Origin: Streptomyces laurentii
Lineage (GTDB): Bacteria > Actinomycetota > Actinomycetes > Streptomycetales > Streptomycetaceae
DNA length: 64,000 nucleotides
Assembly: GCA_002355495.1 (NCBI GenBank)
Contig: AP017424.1
Span: 4,343,501-4,407,500 of the forward strand
Direction of reading: 5' to 3'
Part shown: one piece after another, positions 51,100 to 59,351 of the stretch
Layout of the letters: each line of letters begins with the position of its first letter
Position numbering within the stretch: the first letter of the stretch is position 1
Position numbers and translations under genes: made by a program
The notes under the pieces: generated by a model
What the model saw: only the letters and a program-made list of their open reading frames with translations
Databases searched by the model: none
What the model was told of the DNA's origin: nothing

Positions 51100-51990
51100 T
51101 CAGGCGGTGCCGTGGGTGGTGGGGCGGGTCTTCCGGGCGTCGACGACGGCGCGTTCCAGGATGGCGGTGCGCTCGGTGACGGTGCCGGGCTTGACGCCGT
51201 TGTACTCCTTGATCTGGACGCCGCGGCTGCCGAGGTAGGCGAAGGTGGTCCGGTCGAAGACCAGCTCGGTGCGCTCGCCGTACCGCTCGTCCACGCGGGC
51301 GAGGGCCAGGCCGGTGCGGCCCGTGGCGTCCTGGGAGTTCTCGACGACGACCACGCCGGGGATCTTCGCGGCGGCGCGGTAGAGCGCGGCGGCGGTCCGG
51401 GCCGGGACGAGCTGCTCGTTGATGATCGACTTGATCTCCTGGAAGGCCCGCTGGTCGCGGTCGCGCGTGTTCCCGGTGGTCGCGTAGATCGACTTCAGCA
51501 GCGCGTCGGGGTTGGTGGGCTGGGCCTTGAGCCAGTCGTACGACAGGTGGGACGGGGCCTTGCCGGGGATGTCCTTGCCGTTCACCGGCCGCGGGTGCAG
51601 CGGCTGCACCCAGGTCTTCCGCTCGCCGGTGTCGGCGTTGTTCGAGGTGGACTGGAAGGAGACCTCGCTCTTGACGTAGATGTACTGGCCGGGCTTCGGC
51701 TCCGGGGTCTGCTGCTTCGTCGCGGCGGTGGCGATCTGCTGGACGGTGGAGACGAGCTGGACGGTGCTGCCCGCCTCGATCGGGACGACGGCCGCTTCCA
51801 CCGGAGCCGGCTCCCCGTCCGGTCCGGTGCCGGGGGTCAGCGCGCCGAAGGCGAGGACGCCGGCGAGCGCGGCGGCGGTGACCGGGACGGTGATCAGCAG
51901 GGCGCGCCGGACGGGCCGGGCGGTGGCCTCCGGGGCGGGAGTGCGTACGCGGCCGAGCGCGCGCGGCCCGCCACGGCGCTCCCCCGATCG
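51100..51990 (-). pseudogene. CU044_5270-family protein, 5'-truncated
   Basis: The frame encodes a membrane helix (RRALLITVPVTAAALAGVLA), then the family's extracytoplasmic domain (YIYVKSEVSFQSTSNN, LLKSIYATTGNTRDRDQRAF, LYRAAAKIPGVVVVE, ALARVDERYGERTELVFD, TAILERAVVDARK). Upstream of the helix it stays open to 52029 but has no start codon, and a TAG follows. The normal N-terminal cytoplasmic part of about 60 residues is missing, and the adjacent GNAT gene leaves no room for it. GTG 51801 would produce a protein lacking the membrane helix. Confidence 0.65.
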
Positions 51991-52058
51991 GCAGGGGGAG
52001 GGGGCGGGTGCGGGGTGGCCGGAGAGGCGCTACAGCGCGCGGGCGAGGCGGGTGCCGG

Positions 52059-52508
52059 TCAAGGGGCGAAGCCGGCGCGGACGTAGAAGGGGAGGGACGG
52101 GTCGTTCTCGGTGGCCAGGGTGACGCGCTGTTCGGTCGCGCCGAAGGCGCGCATGCGGTCGGTGGCCGCCGCGAGAAGTGCTTCGCCGACGCCGGTGCAG
52201 CGGGCTTCCGGGGTTACCGCGAGGGCGTACAGCTCGCCCTCGCCGGGGACGGGGACGCCGCCGGCGGCCACGCCGAGCAGGGTGCCGTCCGGGGCGGCGG
52301 CGACCAGCCAGCCGAGCCAGCCGGGGGCGCCGCCGGGAATTTCAATTTCGGCCCTGATACGGGGAAGTGAGCATTGTGTGGAGACCAGGCGCCGGGTGGG
52401 GGTTTCTCCGAGTATTTCCGTATAGCTGTCCCGAATTGACTCCGCGAGGAGTCTGGATATCTTCGTCGCTTCGGAGGCCTCTGCCGCCCGCACGTCAGCC
52501 AGCTGCAT
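52059..52508 (-). CDS. GNAT acetyltransferase
   Basis: 149 residues with a complete GNAT core: YALAVTPEARCTGVGEALL (Q/RxxGxG/A acetyl-CoA loop), RMRAFGATEQRVTLATENDP and PFYVRAGFAP. The N-terminal third (SIRDSYTEILGETPTRRLV) is of lower GC than the rest, suggesting recent transfer or a fusion point. Substrate unknown. Confidence 0.8.
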   Translation of the reverse strand: MQLADVRAAEASEATKISRLLAESIRDSYTEILGETPTRRLVSTQCSLPRIRAEIEIPGGAPGWLGWLVAAAPDGTLLGVAAGGVPVPGEGELYALAVTPEARCTGVGEALLAAATDRMRAFGATEQRVTLATENDPSLPFYVRAGFAP

Positions 52509-52611
52509 TGGTTTGTACCCTTCGACGTGCCGAGCCGAACGTCAACGTACCCACAATAGCCGGGAATTCAGGCGGATGTGACCGTTATGAAATCTACGAA
52601 TTCCCTTAGTA

Positions 52612-53523
52612 TTAATTCGGGAAGGCGCAGCACGCGATGATCAGTGGCGCCGCCGCGAGCGCCGCCGCCGAGATCGTGAGCAGGCCCCAGAGGACCGGAT
52701 GTCCGTTGCTGTGCGGGGTGAGGATCCGGCGCATTCGCAAAGCCGCCGAGGGTCCGCCCGCGCCGAACGCCTCGGTCGGCGCCCGCCCGGAGGCGAGTGC
52801 GTAGAGGGCGGTCGCCAGGGCGTCGCGCGAGCAACGCCGCAACGCCCGGTCGTCCGCGGTCATTTCGAGTAGCAACGGCACGGCGTTCCGGCCGTGCCGG
52901 GCGAGCGGCAGGTGCGGGAAGATGGCCGCGAACGACTCGACGGCGGCCACGAGTACGTGGTGACGCCCCGTGATGTGGGCCCGCTCGTGCGCGAGCGCCG
53001 CGTCCAACTGCGGTGCGGTGAGCGTGTCGAGGGCGCCGGAGGAGACGACGACCCGGCGCACCCGGCCCGGCAGGCAGTAGACGGCCGGGCGCGCGTGGTC
53101 GAGGACGGTGGCGCGCAGCCTCACGTCGTACCGCCCGACCAGATGGAGCGTCCGCGCGTGCCGGCGCCGGCTCCGGCGGGCCTTGAGGAGGGTACGGGCG
53201 AAGCCGGCCGCCGGCACGCACAGGGCGACGAGCCCGACCGAGGCCGCCACCACCTCCAGCGGGGTGAGCTGCGTGACGGTGCCGGGTGGCGGGAACCGAA
53301 GCGCGAACAGCGCGTCGCTCAGCCGGTGTCCGGTCGCGCTCGGCAGGATCAGCTGCACCGGGAGCAGTGCCGCCGATCCGGCGAACAGCAGTCCGCTCGC
53401 GGCCCACACGGTGAGCGCGAGGCGGGGCGCCTGCTGGGCCCAGCGGGCCCGTACGAGCAGCCAGGGCACCAGGAATCCGGTGCTCAGGGCGAGCGCGAGC
53501 GGGGGCAGGACGTGGTGGTTCAT
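52612..53523 (-). CDS. M56-family membrane metallopeptidase
   Basis: 303 residues with four membrane helices and the zinc motif AALAHERAHITGRHH (HExxH at about 183), followed by a distal FAAIFPHLPLARH. BlaR1/MecR1-type M56 proteases sense a signal and cleave their repressor. Its ATG overlaps the stop of the BlaI-family gene, the usual coupling. There is no penicillin-binding sensor domain. Confidence 0.88.
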   Translation of the reverse strand: MNHHVLPPLALALSTGFLVPWLLVRARWAQQAPRLALTVWAASGLLFAGSAALLPVQLILPSATGHRLSDALFALRFPPPGTVTQLTPLEVVAASVGLVALCVPAAGFARTLLKARRSRRRHARTLHLVGRYDVRLRATVLDHARPAVYCLPGRVRRVVVSSGALDTLTAPQLDAALAHERAHITGRHHVLVAAVESFAAIFPHLPLARHGRNAVPLLLEMTADDRALRRCSRDALATALYALASGRAPTEAFGAGGPSAALRMRRILTPHSNGHPVLWGLLTISAAALAAAPLIIACCAFPN

Positions 53524-53903
53524 CGCTCCTCGCCGCCGGGGCCGCGCCGCGCGGTGCGCAGGGCCGCGTCGAGGGCGGCCATGTCCTCGTCGGAGATGGT
53601 CTCCACGAACCGCAGCAGCGCCGCGGGCCGGTCCAGGCTGTCGCCGAGCGCGTCCTGCATCAGCCCGGCGGTGTACTCCTCGCGGCTGCGCACCGGTTCG
53701 TACAGCCAGGCCCGGCCGGTCTTCTCGCGGCGCAGCCAGCCCTTGCGGTGGAGGATGTCGGCGACGGTCATCACGGTCGTGTACGCCACCCGGCGCCCCC
53801 GATTGATGTCGTCGACGACCTCCCGCACTGTGGCGGGCCGCTGCCAGCTCCACAGTCGGTCCATGATCTCCGCCTCCAGGTCTCCCAGCCGGCGCACGTG
53901 CAT
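53520..53903 (-). CDS. BlaI/MecI/CopY-family repressor
   Basis: 127 residues: MHVRRLGDLEAEIMDRLWSW at the N-terminus, the winged helix ATVREVVDDINRGR and VAYTTVMTVADILHRKGWLRR, then a dimerisation tail. The start ATG 53903 follows GGGAGGGG. It overlaps the M56 gene downstream. The family includes copper-responsive CopY, and a CsoR-type operator lies only about 60 bp upstream, so a link to copper is possible but unproven. Confidence 0.88.
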   Translation of the reverse strand: MHVRRLGDLEAEIMDRLWSWQRPATVREVVDDINRGRRVAYTTVMTVADILHRKGWLRREKTGRAWLYEPVRSREEYTAGLMQDALGDSLDRPAALLRFVETISDEDMAALDAALRTARRGPGGEER

Positions 53904-53961
53904 CCCCTCCCCGCTCCCGCTCACGGGCGGCTCATCGTACGGGCCGCCGAACCCGACCAGG

Positions 53962-53979
53962 TATACCCCCTGGGGGTAC
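53962..53979. promoter_or_regulatory. CsoR-type operator 1
   Basis: TATACCCCCTGGGGGTAC contains the perfect TACCCCC-T-GGGGGTA palindrome, the known form of copper-sensing CsoR sites. It lies just before ATG 53989 (plus strand) and upstream of the BlaI gene (minus strand). Confidence 0.85.
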
Positions 53980-53988
53980 GATCCGGGA

Positions 53989-54144
53989 ATGACGGCCCTC
54001 ATGGAACAACGCCCTTGTGCGAAGGTCTGCGTCCCCGGTCTGCCCGGTTCGGTGGAGCTGGTGCTCCTCCGTCAGGTGCTCGGCCTGTGTCTCCGGCTGA
54101 GTGTCAGGCTGGCGGCGGACTGCCCCTCGCACAAGGGTCGTTGA
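53989..54144 (+). CDS. Tiny Cys-containing protein behind a CsoR operator
   Basis: 51 codons: MEQRPCAKVCVPGLPGSVEL, LVLLRQVLGLCLRLSVRLAA, then DCPSHKGR. Four Cys and one His could bind Cu(I). ATG 53989 is 10 bp from the operator, so a leaderless transcript is likely. The gene ends form an 18-bp imperfect stem (54007-54025 with 54125-54143), so it may also function as, or be controlled by, a structured RNA. No homologue is recognised. Convergent terminator at 54301-54346. Confidence 0.5.
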   Translation: MTALMEQRPCAKVCVPGLPGSVELVLLRQVLGLCLRLSVRLAADCPSHKGR

Positions 54145-54266
54145 GACTCTGTTCGTTTGTTCGTCCGGTTCGGTCGGATCTTCGGTTCCGAAGCTTGAGA
54201 GGCTCCGGAGCCGTCCGGGGTTCCGCCGCCCGGCCGCTTCGACGGCCCGGTGGCGGATCGGATGGT

Positions 54267-54298
54267 GGATCCGGCGGCGGATCCGGCGGCGGATCCGG
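54267..54298. repeat. 12-bp tandem repeat GGATCCGGCGGC, 2.7 copies
   Basis: Two complete perfect copies and a partial third, directly before the terminator. No coding frame uses it. Confidence 0.85.
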
Positions 54299-54300
54299 AT

Positions 54301-54346
54301 CGGGGCCGGGCCCTGACGGTGACTGTTCCGTCAGGGCCCGGCCCCG
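54301..54346. terminator. Perfect 19-bp terminator
   Basis: CGGGGCCGGGCCCTGACGG pairs completely with its complement across an 8-nt loop. It lies between the tiny copper-operator gene and csoR (convergent). Confidence 0.9.
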
Positions 54347-54387
54347 TTCGCGTTCCGGTTTCTCCAACTATGGTGGGGTTACCGGCT

Positions 54388-54419
54388 GTTCGGTTGTTCG
54401 GTTGTTCGGTTGTTCGGTT
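54388..54419. repeat. 8-bp tandem repeat GTTCGGTT x4
   Basis: Four perfect copies next to the csoR stop codon. An 8-bp unit changes frame with copy number, but the repeat is outside csoR. Confidence 0.95.
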
Positions 54420-54429
54420 GTCGAGTCGT

Positions 54430-54711
54430 TCAGGTTCTGATCAGGCGGGCGATCGCCTTGGACGCTTCGCCGACCTTGACCTTGGCCTGGTCTCCGCCGG
54501 TCTCGATGGCCTCTGTGACGCAGCAGCTGAGATGCTCGTCCAGGAGGGCCACCGCACAGGACTGGAGTGCCGCGTTGATGGCCGAGACCTGGGTCAGGAC
54601 GTCGATGCAGTAGGTGTCCTCGTCGACCATCCGCTGCACCCCCCGGACCTGGCCCTCGATGCGGCGCAGACGCCGGATGATGTCTTCCTTGTGCTGTACG
54701 TAACCGGCCAC
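54430..54711 (-). CDS. csoR: Copper-sensing repressor CsoR
   Basis: 93 residues, all-helical. DIIRRLRRIEGQVRGVQRMV is the family start. The Cu(I) ligands are Cys in DTYCIDVLTQ (35) and His plus Cys in LDEHLSCCVTE (60 and 64), the x-H-C pattern of copper rather than nickel/persulfide members. The GTG at 54711 has AAGGAGG upstream. It is the last gene of copZ-copA-csoR; the four TACCCC...GGGGTA sites in this region are its expected targets. Confidence 0.95.
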   Translation of the reverse strand: MAGYVQHKEDIIRRLRRIEGQVRGVQRMVDEDTYCIDVLTQVSAINAALQSCAVALLDEHLSCCVTEAIETGGDQAKVKVGEASKAIARLIRT

Positions 54712-54755
54712 GGCGGCCTCCTTGTCGGAACAGTTACAGCAGGCGGTGGCGGTGG

Positions 54756-57038
54756 TTACTTGGCGCTGTTGTCTGCGGCCTGGAAGCCGCGGAGGCGGAG
54801 GCTGTTGCCGACCACGAAGACCGAGGAGAAGGCCATCGCGGCACCGGCGATCATCGGGTTGAGCAGTCCGGCCGCGGCGAGCGGCAGGGCGGCCACGTTG
54901 TAGGCGAAGGCCCAGAACAGGTTCGAGCGGATGGTGCCGAGCGTCTTGCGGGACAGCCGGATCGCGTCCGCCGCGGCCCGCAGGTCGCCTCGTACGAGGG
55001 TCAGGTCGCCGGCCTCGATGGCGGCGTCCGTACCGGTGCCCATCGCGAGACCGAGGTCGGCCTGGGCGAGCGCGGCGGCGTCGTTGACACCGTCGCCGAC
55101 CATGGCGACCGAACGGCCCTCGGCCTGCAGGCGCTTGACCACGTCGACCTTGTCCTGCGGCATGACCTCGGCGAAGACCTGGTCGATGCCGACCTCGGCG
55201 GCGACGGACTCGGCGACCGCCTGGTTGTCACCGGTGAGCAGGATCGGGGTCAGGCCGAGCGCGCGCAGCCGGCGGATGGCCTCGGTGCTGGTCTCCTTGA
55301 TGGCGTCGGCGACCTCCAGGACCGCGCGGGCCTTGCCGTCCCAGGCGACCGCGATGGCCGTCTTGCCGGCCTTCTCGGCCGTGGCCTTGGCCTCCTTGAG
55401 ACCGGCGGGCAGCTCCATCGCCCACTCTTCGAGCAGCTTCTCGCGGCCGACGAGGACGGCGTGGCCCTCGACGATGCCCTGGACACCGAGTCCGGGAATG
55501 TTGGCGAAGTCCTCGGGGGTGGGCAGGGTGCCGACCTTGTTGGCGGCGCCGGTGGCGACGGCCTGGGCGATCGGGTGCTCGGAGGAGTGCTCCAGGGCGC
55601 CGGCCAGGCGCAGGACGTCGGTCTCGTCCGTACCGTCGGCGGTGTGCACCTTGATCAGGGTCATGCGGCCGGTGGTGACGGTGCCGGTCTTGTCCAGGAC
55701 GATGGTGTCGACCTTGCGGGTGGTCTCCAGGACCTCCGGGCCCTTGATGAGGATGCCGAGCTGGGCGCCGCGGCCGGTGCCGACCATGAGGGCGGTCGGG
55801 GTGGCCAGACCCAGGGCGCAGGGGCAGGCGATGATCAGGACGGCGACGGCGGCGGTGAAGGCGGCGGTCAGTCCGGCGCCGGAGCCGAGCCAGAAGCCGA
55901 GCGTGCCGAGCGCGAGGGCGATGACGACGGGGACGAAGACGGCGGAGATCTTGTCGGCCAGGCGCTGGGCGGCGGCCTTGCCGTTCTGGGCGTCCTCGAC
56001 GAGCTTGGCCATGCGGGCGAGCTGGGTGTCGGCGCCGACGCGGGTGGCCTCGACGACCAGGCGGCCGCCGGCGTTCAGGGTGGCGCCGGTGACGGAGTCG
56101 CCGACCCCGACTTCGACGGGCACGGACTCACCGGTGAGCATCGAGGCGTCGACGGCCGAGGAGCCCTCGACGACGGTGCCGTCGGTCGCGATCTTCTCGC
56201 CCGGGCGGACCAGGAAGCGGTCGCCGACCTGGAGTTCGGCGGTCGGTACGGTGACCTCGCGGCCGTCCCGCAGGACCGTGACCTCCTTGGCGCCCAGCTG
56301 CATCAGAGCCTTGAGCGCGGCACCGGCCTTGCGCTTCGAGCGGGCCTCGAAGTAGCGGCCGGCCAGGATGAAGGTGGTGACGCCGGCCGCGGCCTCCAGG
56401 TAGATGTTCCCGGCGCCGTCGGTGCGGGCGATCGTGAACTCGAAGGGGTGCGTCATGCCGGGCGTGCCGGCCGTACCGAGGAACAGCGCCCACAGCGACC
56501 ACAGGAACGCGGCGATGGTGCCGACCGAGATCAGCGTGTCCATCGTGGCGGCGCCGTGCTTGAGGTTCGTCCACGCGGCCTTGTGGAACGGCCAGGCGGC
56601 GTACGTGACGACCGGCGCGGCGAGCGTGAGGCTCAGCCACTGCCAGTAGTCGATCTGGAAGAGCGGCACCATCGCCATGGCGATGACCGGCACGGTCAGC
56701 CAGACGGCGGTGGTCAGCCGCTGCCGCAGCGGGCGCAGCTCCGCGTCCGCCTCTTCCTCCTCGGACAGGCCCTCGCCGCCGTCCCCGCCGGCGCCGGCCG
56801 GGCGCTCGGGCTGCGGCTCCTTGGCGGTGTAGCCGGTGGCCTCGACCGTCGCGATCAGGTCGTCGACCGGGATGTCGGCGGAGAAGGTGACCTTCGCCTT
56901 CTCGGTCGCGTAGTTGACGGTGGCCTCGACCCCGTCCATGCGGTTGAGCTTCTTCTCGATACGGGCCGCGCACGAGGCGCAGGTCATGCCGCCGATGGCG
57001 AGCTCGACCTGGGCGGTGCCCGGAGTGGTCGTGGTCAT
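54756..57038 (-). CDS. copA: Copper-exporting P1B-type ATPase CopA
   Basis: 760 residues: one N-terminal HMA domain (GGMTCASCAARIEKKL), eight membrane helices, the transmembrane CPC (IIACPCALGLATPTALM, about 404), phosphorylation loop DKTGTVTTG (about 448), TGES, SEHPIAQAVATG with the HP motif, and the hinge VGDGVNDAAALAQADLG. The CPC and HP motifs specify monovalent copper/silver export. It is encoded between copZ and csoR and is under CsoR control through the operators upstream of copZ. Confidence 0.96.
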   Translation of the reverse strand: MTTTTPGTAQVELAIGGMTCASCAARIEKKLNRMDGVEATVNYATEKAKVTFSADIPVDDLIATVEATGYTAKEPQPERPAGAGGDGGEGLSEEEEADAELRPLRQRLTTAVWLTVPVIAMAMVPLFQIDYWQWLSLTLAAPVVTYAAWPFHKAAWTNLKHGAATMDTLISVGTIAAFLWSLWALFLGTAGTPGMTHPFEFTIARTDGAGNIYLEAAAGVTTFILAGRYFEARSKRKAGAALKALMQLGAKEVTVLRDGREVTVPTAELQVGDRFLVRPGEKIATDGTVVEGSSAVDASMLTGESVPVEVGVGDSVTGATLNAGGRLVVEATRVGADTQLARMAKLVEDAQNGKAAAQRLADKISAVFVPVVIALALGTLGFWLGSGAGLTAAFTAAVAVLIIACPCALGLATPTALMVGTGRGAQLGILIKGPEVLETTRKVDTIVLDKTGTVTTGRMTLIKVHTADGTDETDVLRLAGALEHSSEHPIAQAVATGAANKVGTLPTPEDFANIPGLGVQGIVEGHAVLVGREKLLEEWAMELPAGLKEAKATAEKAGKTAIAVAWDGKARAVLEVADAIKETSTEAIRRLRALGLTPILLTGDNQAVAESVAAEVGIDQVFAEVMPQDKVDVVKRLQAEGRSVAMVGDGVNDAAALAQADLGLAMGTGTDAAIEAGDLTLVRGDLRAAADAIRLSRKTLGTIRSNLFWAFAYNVAALPLAAAGLLNPMIAGAAMAFSSVFVVGNSLRLRGFQAADNSAK

Positions 57039-57165
57039 GAAACTGCTCCTCTTTCTGTGAGGCTCGGTGCCTCAGCGGCCCGCAGCGGGGTGCGGACGGG
57101 GGCGGGGGCCGGGGCCCGGGCGTGGTGTGGGCGAGCCCCGGCGGCCGGATGGTGCGGGCCGGCCG

Positions 57166-57453
57166 TCAGGCGCGGCCGGTCAGCTCGTAACCCGCGTCGT
57201 CGACCGCCGCGGAGATCGCGGCGTCGTCGGGCTCGCCGCCGGTGACGACGGTCACCTTGCCGGCGGTCACGTCGACGTCCACGGAGATGACGCCGTCAAG
57301 GGCGCTGACGGAGTTGGTGATCGCGGTGCGGCAGTGACCGCAGGTCATGCCGGTGACCGCGTAGACGGTGCTGGTGCTGTCGGCGACCGCGGTGGCCGTG
57401 GTGGCCTCGGCGTTGGTCGAGCAGCTGTTGTCGGGGGTGCAGCAGGAACCCAT
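57166..57453 (-). CDS. copZ: CopZ-like copper chaperone with Cys-rich N-terminus
   Basis: 95 residues. An HMA domain with the copper loop AVTGMTCGHCRTAITNSV occupies residues 29-95. It is preceded by SCCTPDNSCST, which adds three Cys and is unusual for CopZ. It should pass Cu(I) to CopA and perhaps strip CsoR. The ATG at 57453 is 18 bp from the first of three CsoR-type operators. Confidence 0.92.
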   Translation of the reverse strand: MGSCCTPDNSCSTNAEATTATAVADSTSTVYAVTGMTCGHCRTAITNSVSALDGVISVDVDVTAGKVTVVTGGEPDDAAISAAVDDAGYELTGRA

Positions 57454-57470
57454 GTCGTCCTCCGTGTCAG

Positions 57471-57487
57471 ATACCCTCGGGGGGTAT
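57471..57487. promoter_or_regulatory. CsoR-type operator 2
   Basis: ATACCCTCGGGGGGTAT, immediately upstream of copZ. One mismatch in symmetry. Confidence 0.85.
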
Positions 57488-57504
57488 GGCTTACGAGTCG
57501 ATGT

Positions 57505-57521
57505 ATACCCCCCGGTGGTAT
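57505..57521. promoter_or_regulatory. CsoR-type operator 3
   Basis: ATACCCCCCGGTGGTAT, between the other two sites; the least symmetrical of the four. Confidence 0.75.
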
Positions 57522-57551
57522 CGGACGCAAGTGTGGACCCGGCTTGACTTG

Positions 57552-57568
57552 ATACCCCCCAGGGGTAT
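57552..57568. promoter_or_regulatory. CsoR-type operator 4
   Basis: ATACCCCCCAGGGGTAT, on the side of the plus-strand His-rich gene. It probably controls that gene's promoter. Confidence 0.85.
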
Positions 57569-57683
57569 GGTGAGGTGCAAGGAAGGGAACGGGAGTGCCG
57601 CTGAAGGGTCGGCGCGCCCGCGCCATCACCCAGGTACGTACGTCCATATGTCCACGTACGCGTCCAAGTACGGGAGAGCAGCC

Positions 57684-58646
57684 ATGAACACCGGAGTGAA
57701 GATCACTGCCTATGCCGCCGCGCTCGCCGCGACCTTCGGGACGGCGTACGGGGTCGGCGTGGGCGTCGGCCCGATCGGCGAGCCCGCGAAGCCGGAGCAC
57801 GGCGGCAACCACGCGCCGAAGGCCGGGGGCGAGGAGAAGCCGGACACGGGCGCGAACGCGGGTGCCGGGCATGAGGGGCACGAGGCGGCGGGGAAGCCCG
57901 CGGGCGCCTCCGCGGGTCACGCCGGGCACGAGGAGGCCACGGCCGATCCCGCCGGCGGCCTCACGGTCTCGGAGGACGGCTACACCCTCGCGCTCGACAC
58001 CCCGACCGCGAAGTCCGGCAAGAGCACCCTGAAGTTCTCGATCAAGGGCCCGGACGGCAAGAAGGTCACCGCCTTCACCAAGGAGCACGACAAGGAGCTG
58101 CACTTCATCGTCGCCTCCCGCGACCTGACCGTGTACAAGCACCTGCACCCGGAGAAGGCCGCCGACGGCAGCTGGACGGCGGCCGCGGACCTGCCGGCGG
58201 CCGGCGCGTACAAGGCGTTCGCCGACTTCAAGCCCGCCGTCGCGGGCGCCAAGAACATCACCCTCGGCGCGGACCTCTCGGTGCCGGGCGCGTACACCCC
58301 GAAGCCGATGCCGGCCGTGTCGACCACCGCCGGCGTCGACGGCTACCAGGTCCGCCTCGGCGGCACGCTCGACCCGGGCGAGGCGGGCGAGCTGAAACTC
58401 ACCGTCGGCAAGGCGGGCAAGCCCGTCACCGACCTGGAGCCGTACCTCGGCGCGTACGGACACCTCGTCGCGCTCCGCGACGGCGACCTCGCCTACCTGC
58501 ACGTCCACCCGAACGAGGGCCCCGCCGGCCCGGACGTCTCCTTCACCGCGACCGCGCCGAGCACCGGCACGTACCGCCTCTTCCTCGACTTCCAGCACGA
58601 GGGGAAGGTGCGCACGGCGGCGTTCACCGTCCGCGCGGGGTCGTAA
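57684..58646 (+). CDS. Exported His-rich copper-associated protein
   Basis: 320 residues: a short N-terminal hydrophobic segment (YAAALAATFGTAYGVGVGVG), then a His/Gly-rich linker (AGHEGHEAAGK, SAGHAGHEEA) able to bind copper. Two beta-sandwich domains follow with GYTLALDTPTAKSGKSTLKF, LHFIVASRDLTVYKHLHPEK and YLGAYGHLVALRDGDLAYLH. H-x-HP motifs recur. This is the family found next to copper exporters in streptomycetes, probably a periplasmic-type copper binder or donor. GGGAGAG precedes ATG 57684. Operator 4 lies upstream. Confidence 0.85.
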   Translation: MNTGVKITAYAAALAATFGTAYGVGVGVGPIGEPAKPEHGGNHAPKAGGEEKPDTGANAGAGHEGHEAAGKPAGASAGHAGHEEATADPAGGLTVSEDGYTLALDTPTAKSGKSTLKFSIKGPDGKKVTAFTKEHDKELHFIVASRDLTVYKHLHPEKAADGSWTAAADLPAAGAYKAFADFKPAVAGAKNITLGADLSVPGAYTPKPMPAVSTTAGVDGYQVRLGGTLDPGEAGELKLTVGKAGKPVTDLEPYLGAYGHLVALRDGDLAYLHVHPNEGPAGPDVSFTATAPSTGTYRLFLDFQHEGKVRTAAFTVRAGS

Positions 58647-58675
58647 GGCCTGGTGCCCTGCCCCGCTTCGGTTCC

Positions 58676-59296
58676 CTATCCCGCTTCGGTGCCGTGGCCC
58701 GTTTCGCGCCCCGTGGCGCCGGCCGGGGTGAGGCAGCGGCGTACGAGCGCGAGAGCGCGTTCGGTGACCGTGTCGAGGGGCGCGCCCTGTTCGACGGCGG
58801 CGAGGGCCGTGTGCAGCATTCCGGCGATCAGGTCGGCCGTGAGCGCGGGCTCGGGAACGCCGAGCTGCCGGACGGCGGCGCGGAACGGTTCGACCTGCTC
58901 CAGATGGAGCTCCCTCAGCCGTCGCAGGCAGGCGGGGGGAAGGCCGGCGTCCATCAGGGCGGCGGCGGGCCGGTGGGCCCCCTCGGCGCCGAGGCGGAGG
59001 CTTTCCCCGAAGAACGCCTCGACGCGTTCCAGCGGGCTGTCCGCGGTGGCCAGGGCGCGGGCGAGCGCCTCATTGGAGCGCCGGAAGGCTTCCTCCGTGA
59101 TCGTGCTCAGAAGGGCCGCGGAGGAGTCGAAGTACTGGTACACGCTGGAGCGGGCGAGGCCCGCGCGGGCGCCGACCGCCGCGGGGGTGACGGCGGTGGC
59201 GCCCTCGTTGACCAGGATGTCGATCGCCGCCTCGATCAGCGCCTCGCGTTGCTGGGCACGATGCTCGGCGACGGTGGGGGCGTTGATCTTCGGCAT
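58676..59296 (-). CDS. TetR-family regulator of the ABC exporter
   Basis: 206 residues; the helix-turn-helix is GATAVTPAAVGARAGLARSS with VYQYFDSSAALLSTI. The C-terminal domain resembles drug-sensing TetR proteins. It lies 55 bp downstream of the ABC ATPase gene on the same strand, so it is the last gene of a permease-ATPase-regulator operon and probably autoregulates it through the repeats at 61293-61333. Confidence 0.88.
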   Translation of the reverse strand: MPKINAPTVAEHRAQQREALIEAAIDILVNEGATAVTPAAVGARAGLARSSVYQYFDSSAALLSTITEEAFRRSNEALARALATADSPLERVEAFFGESLRLGAEGAHRPAAALMDAGLPPACLRRLRELHLEQVEPFRAAVRQLGVPEPALTADLIAGMLHTALAAVEQGAPLDTVTERALALVRRCLTPAGATGRETGHGTEAG

Positions 59297-59351
59297 GCGG
59301 GGCGGACTCCTGGGTGGCGGACGGGGCCGGGAGCGAGGGTGCGGGCGAAGG

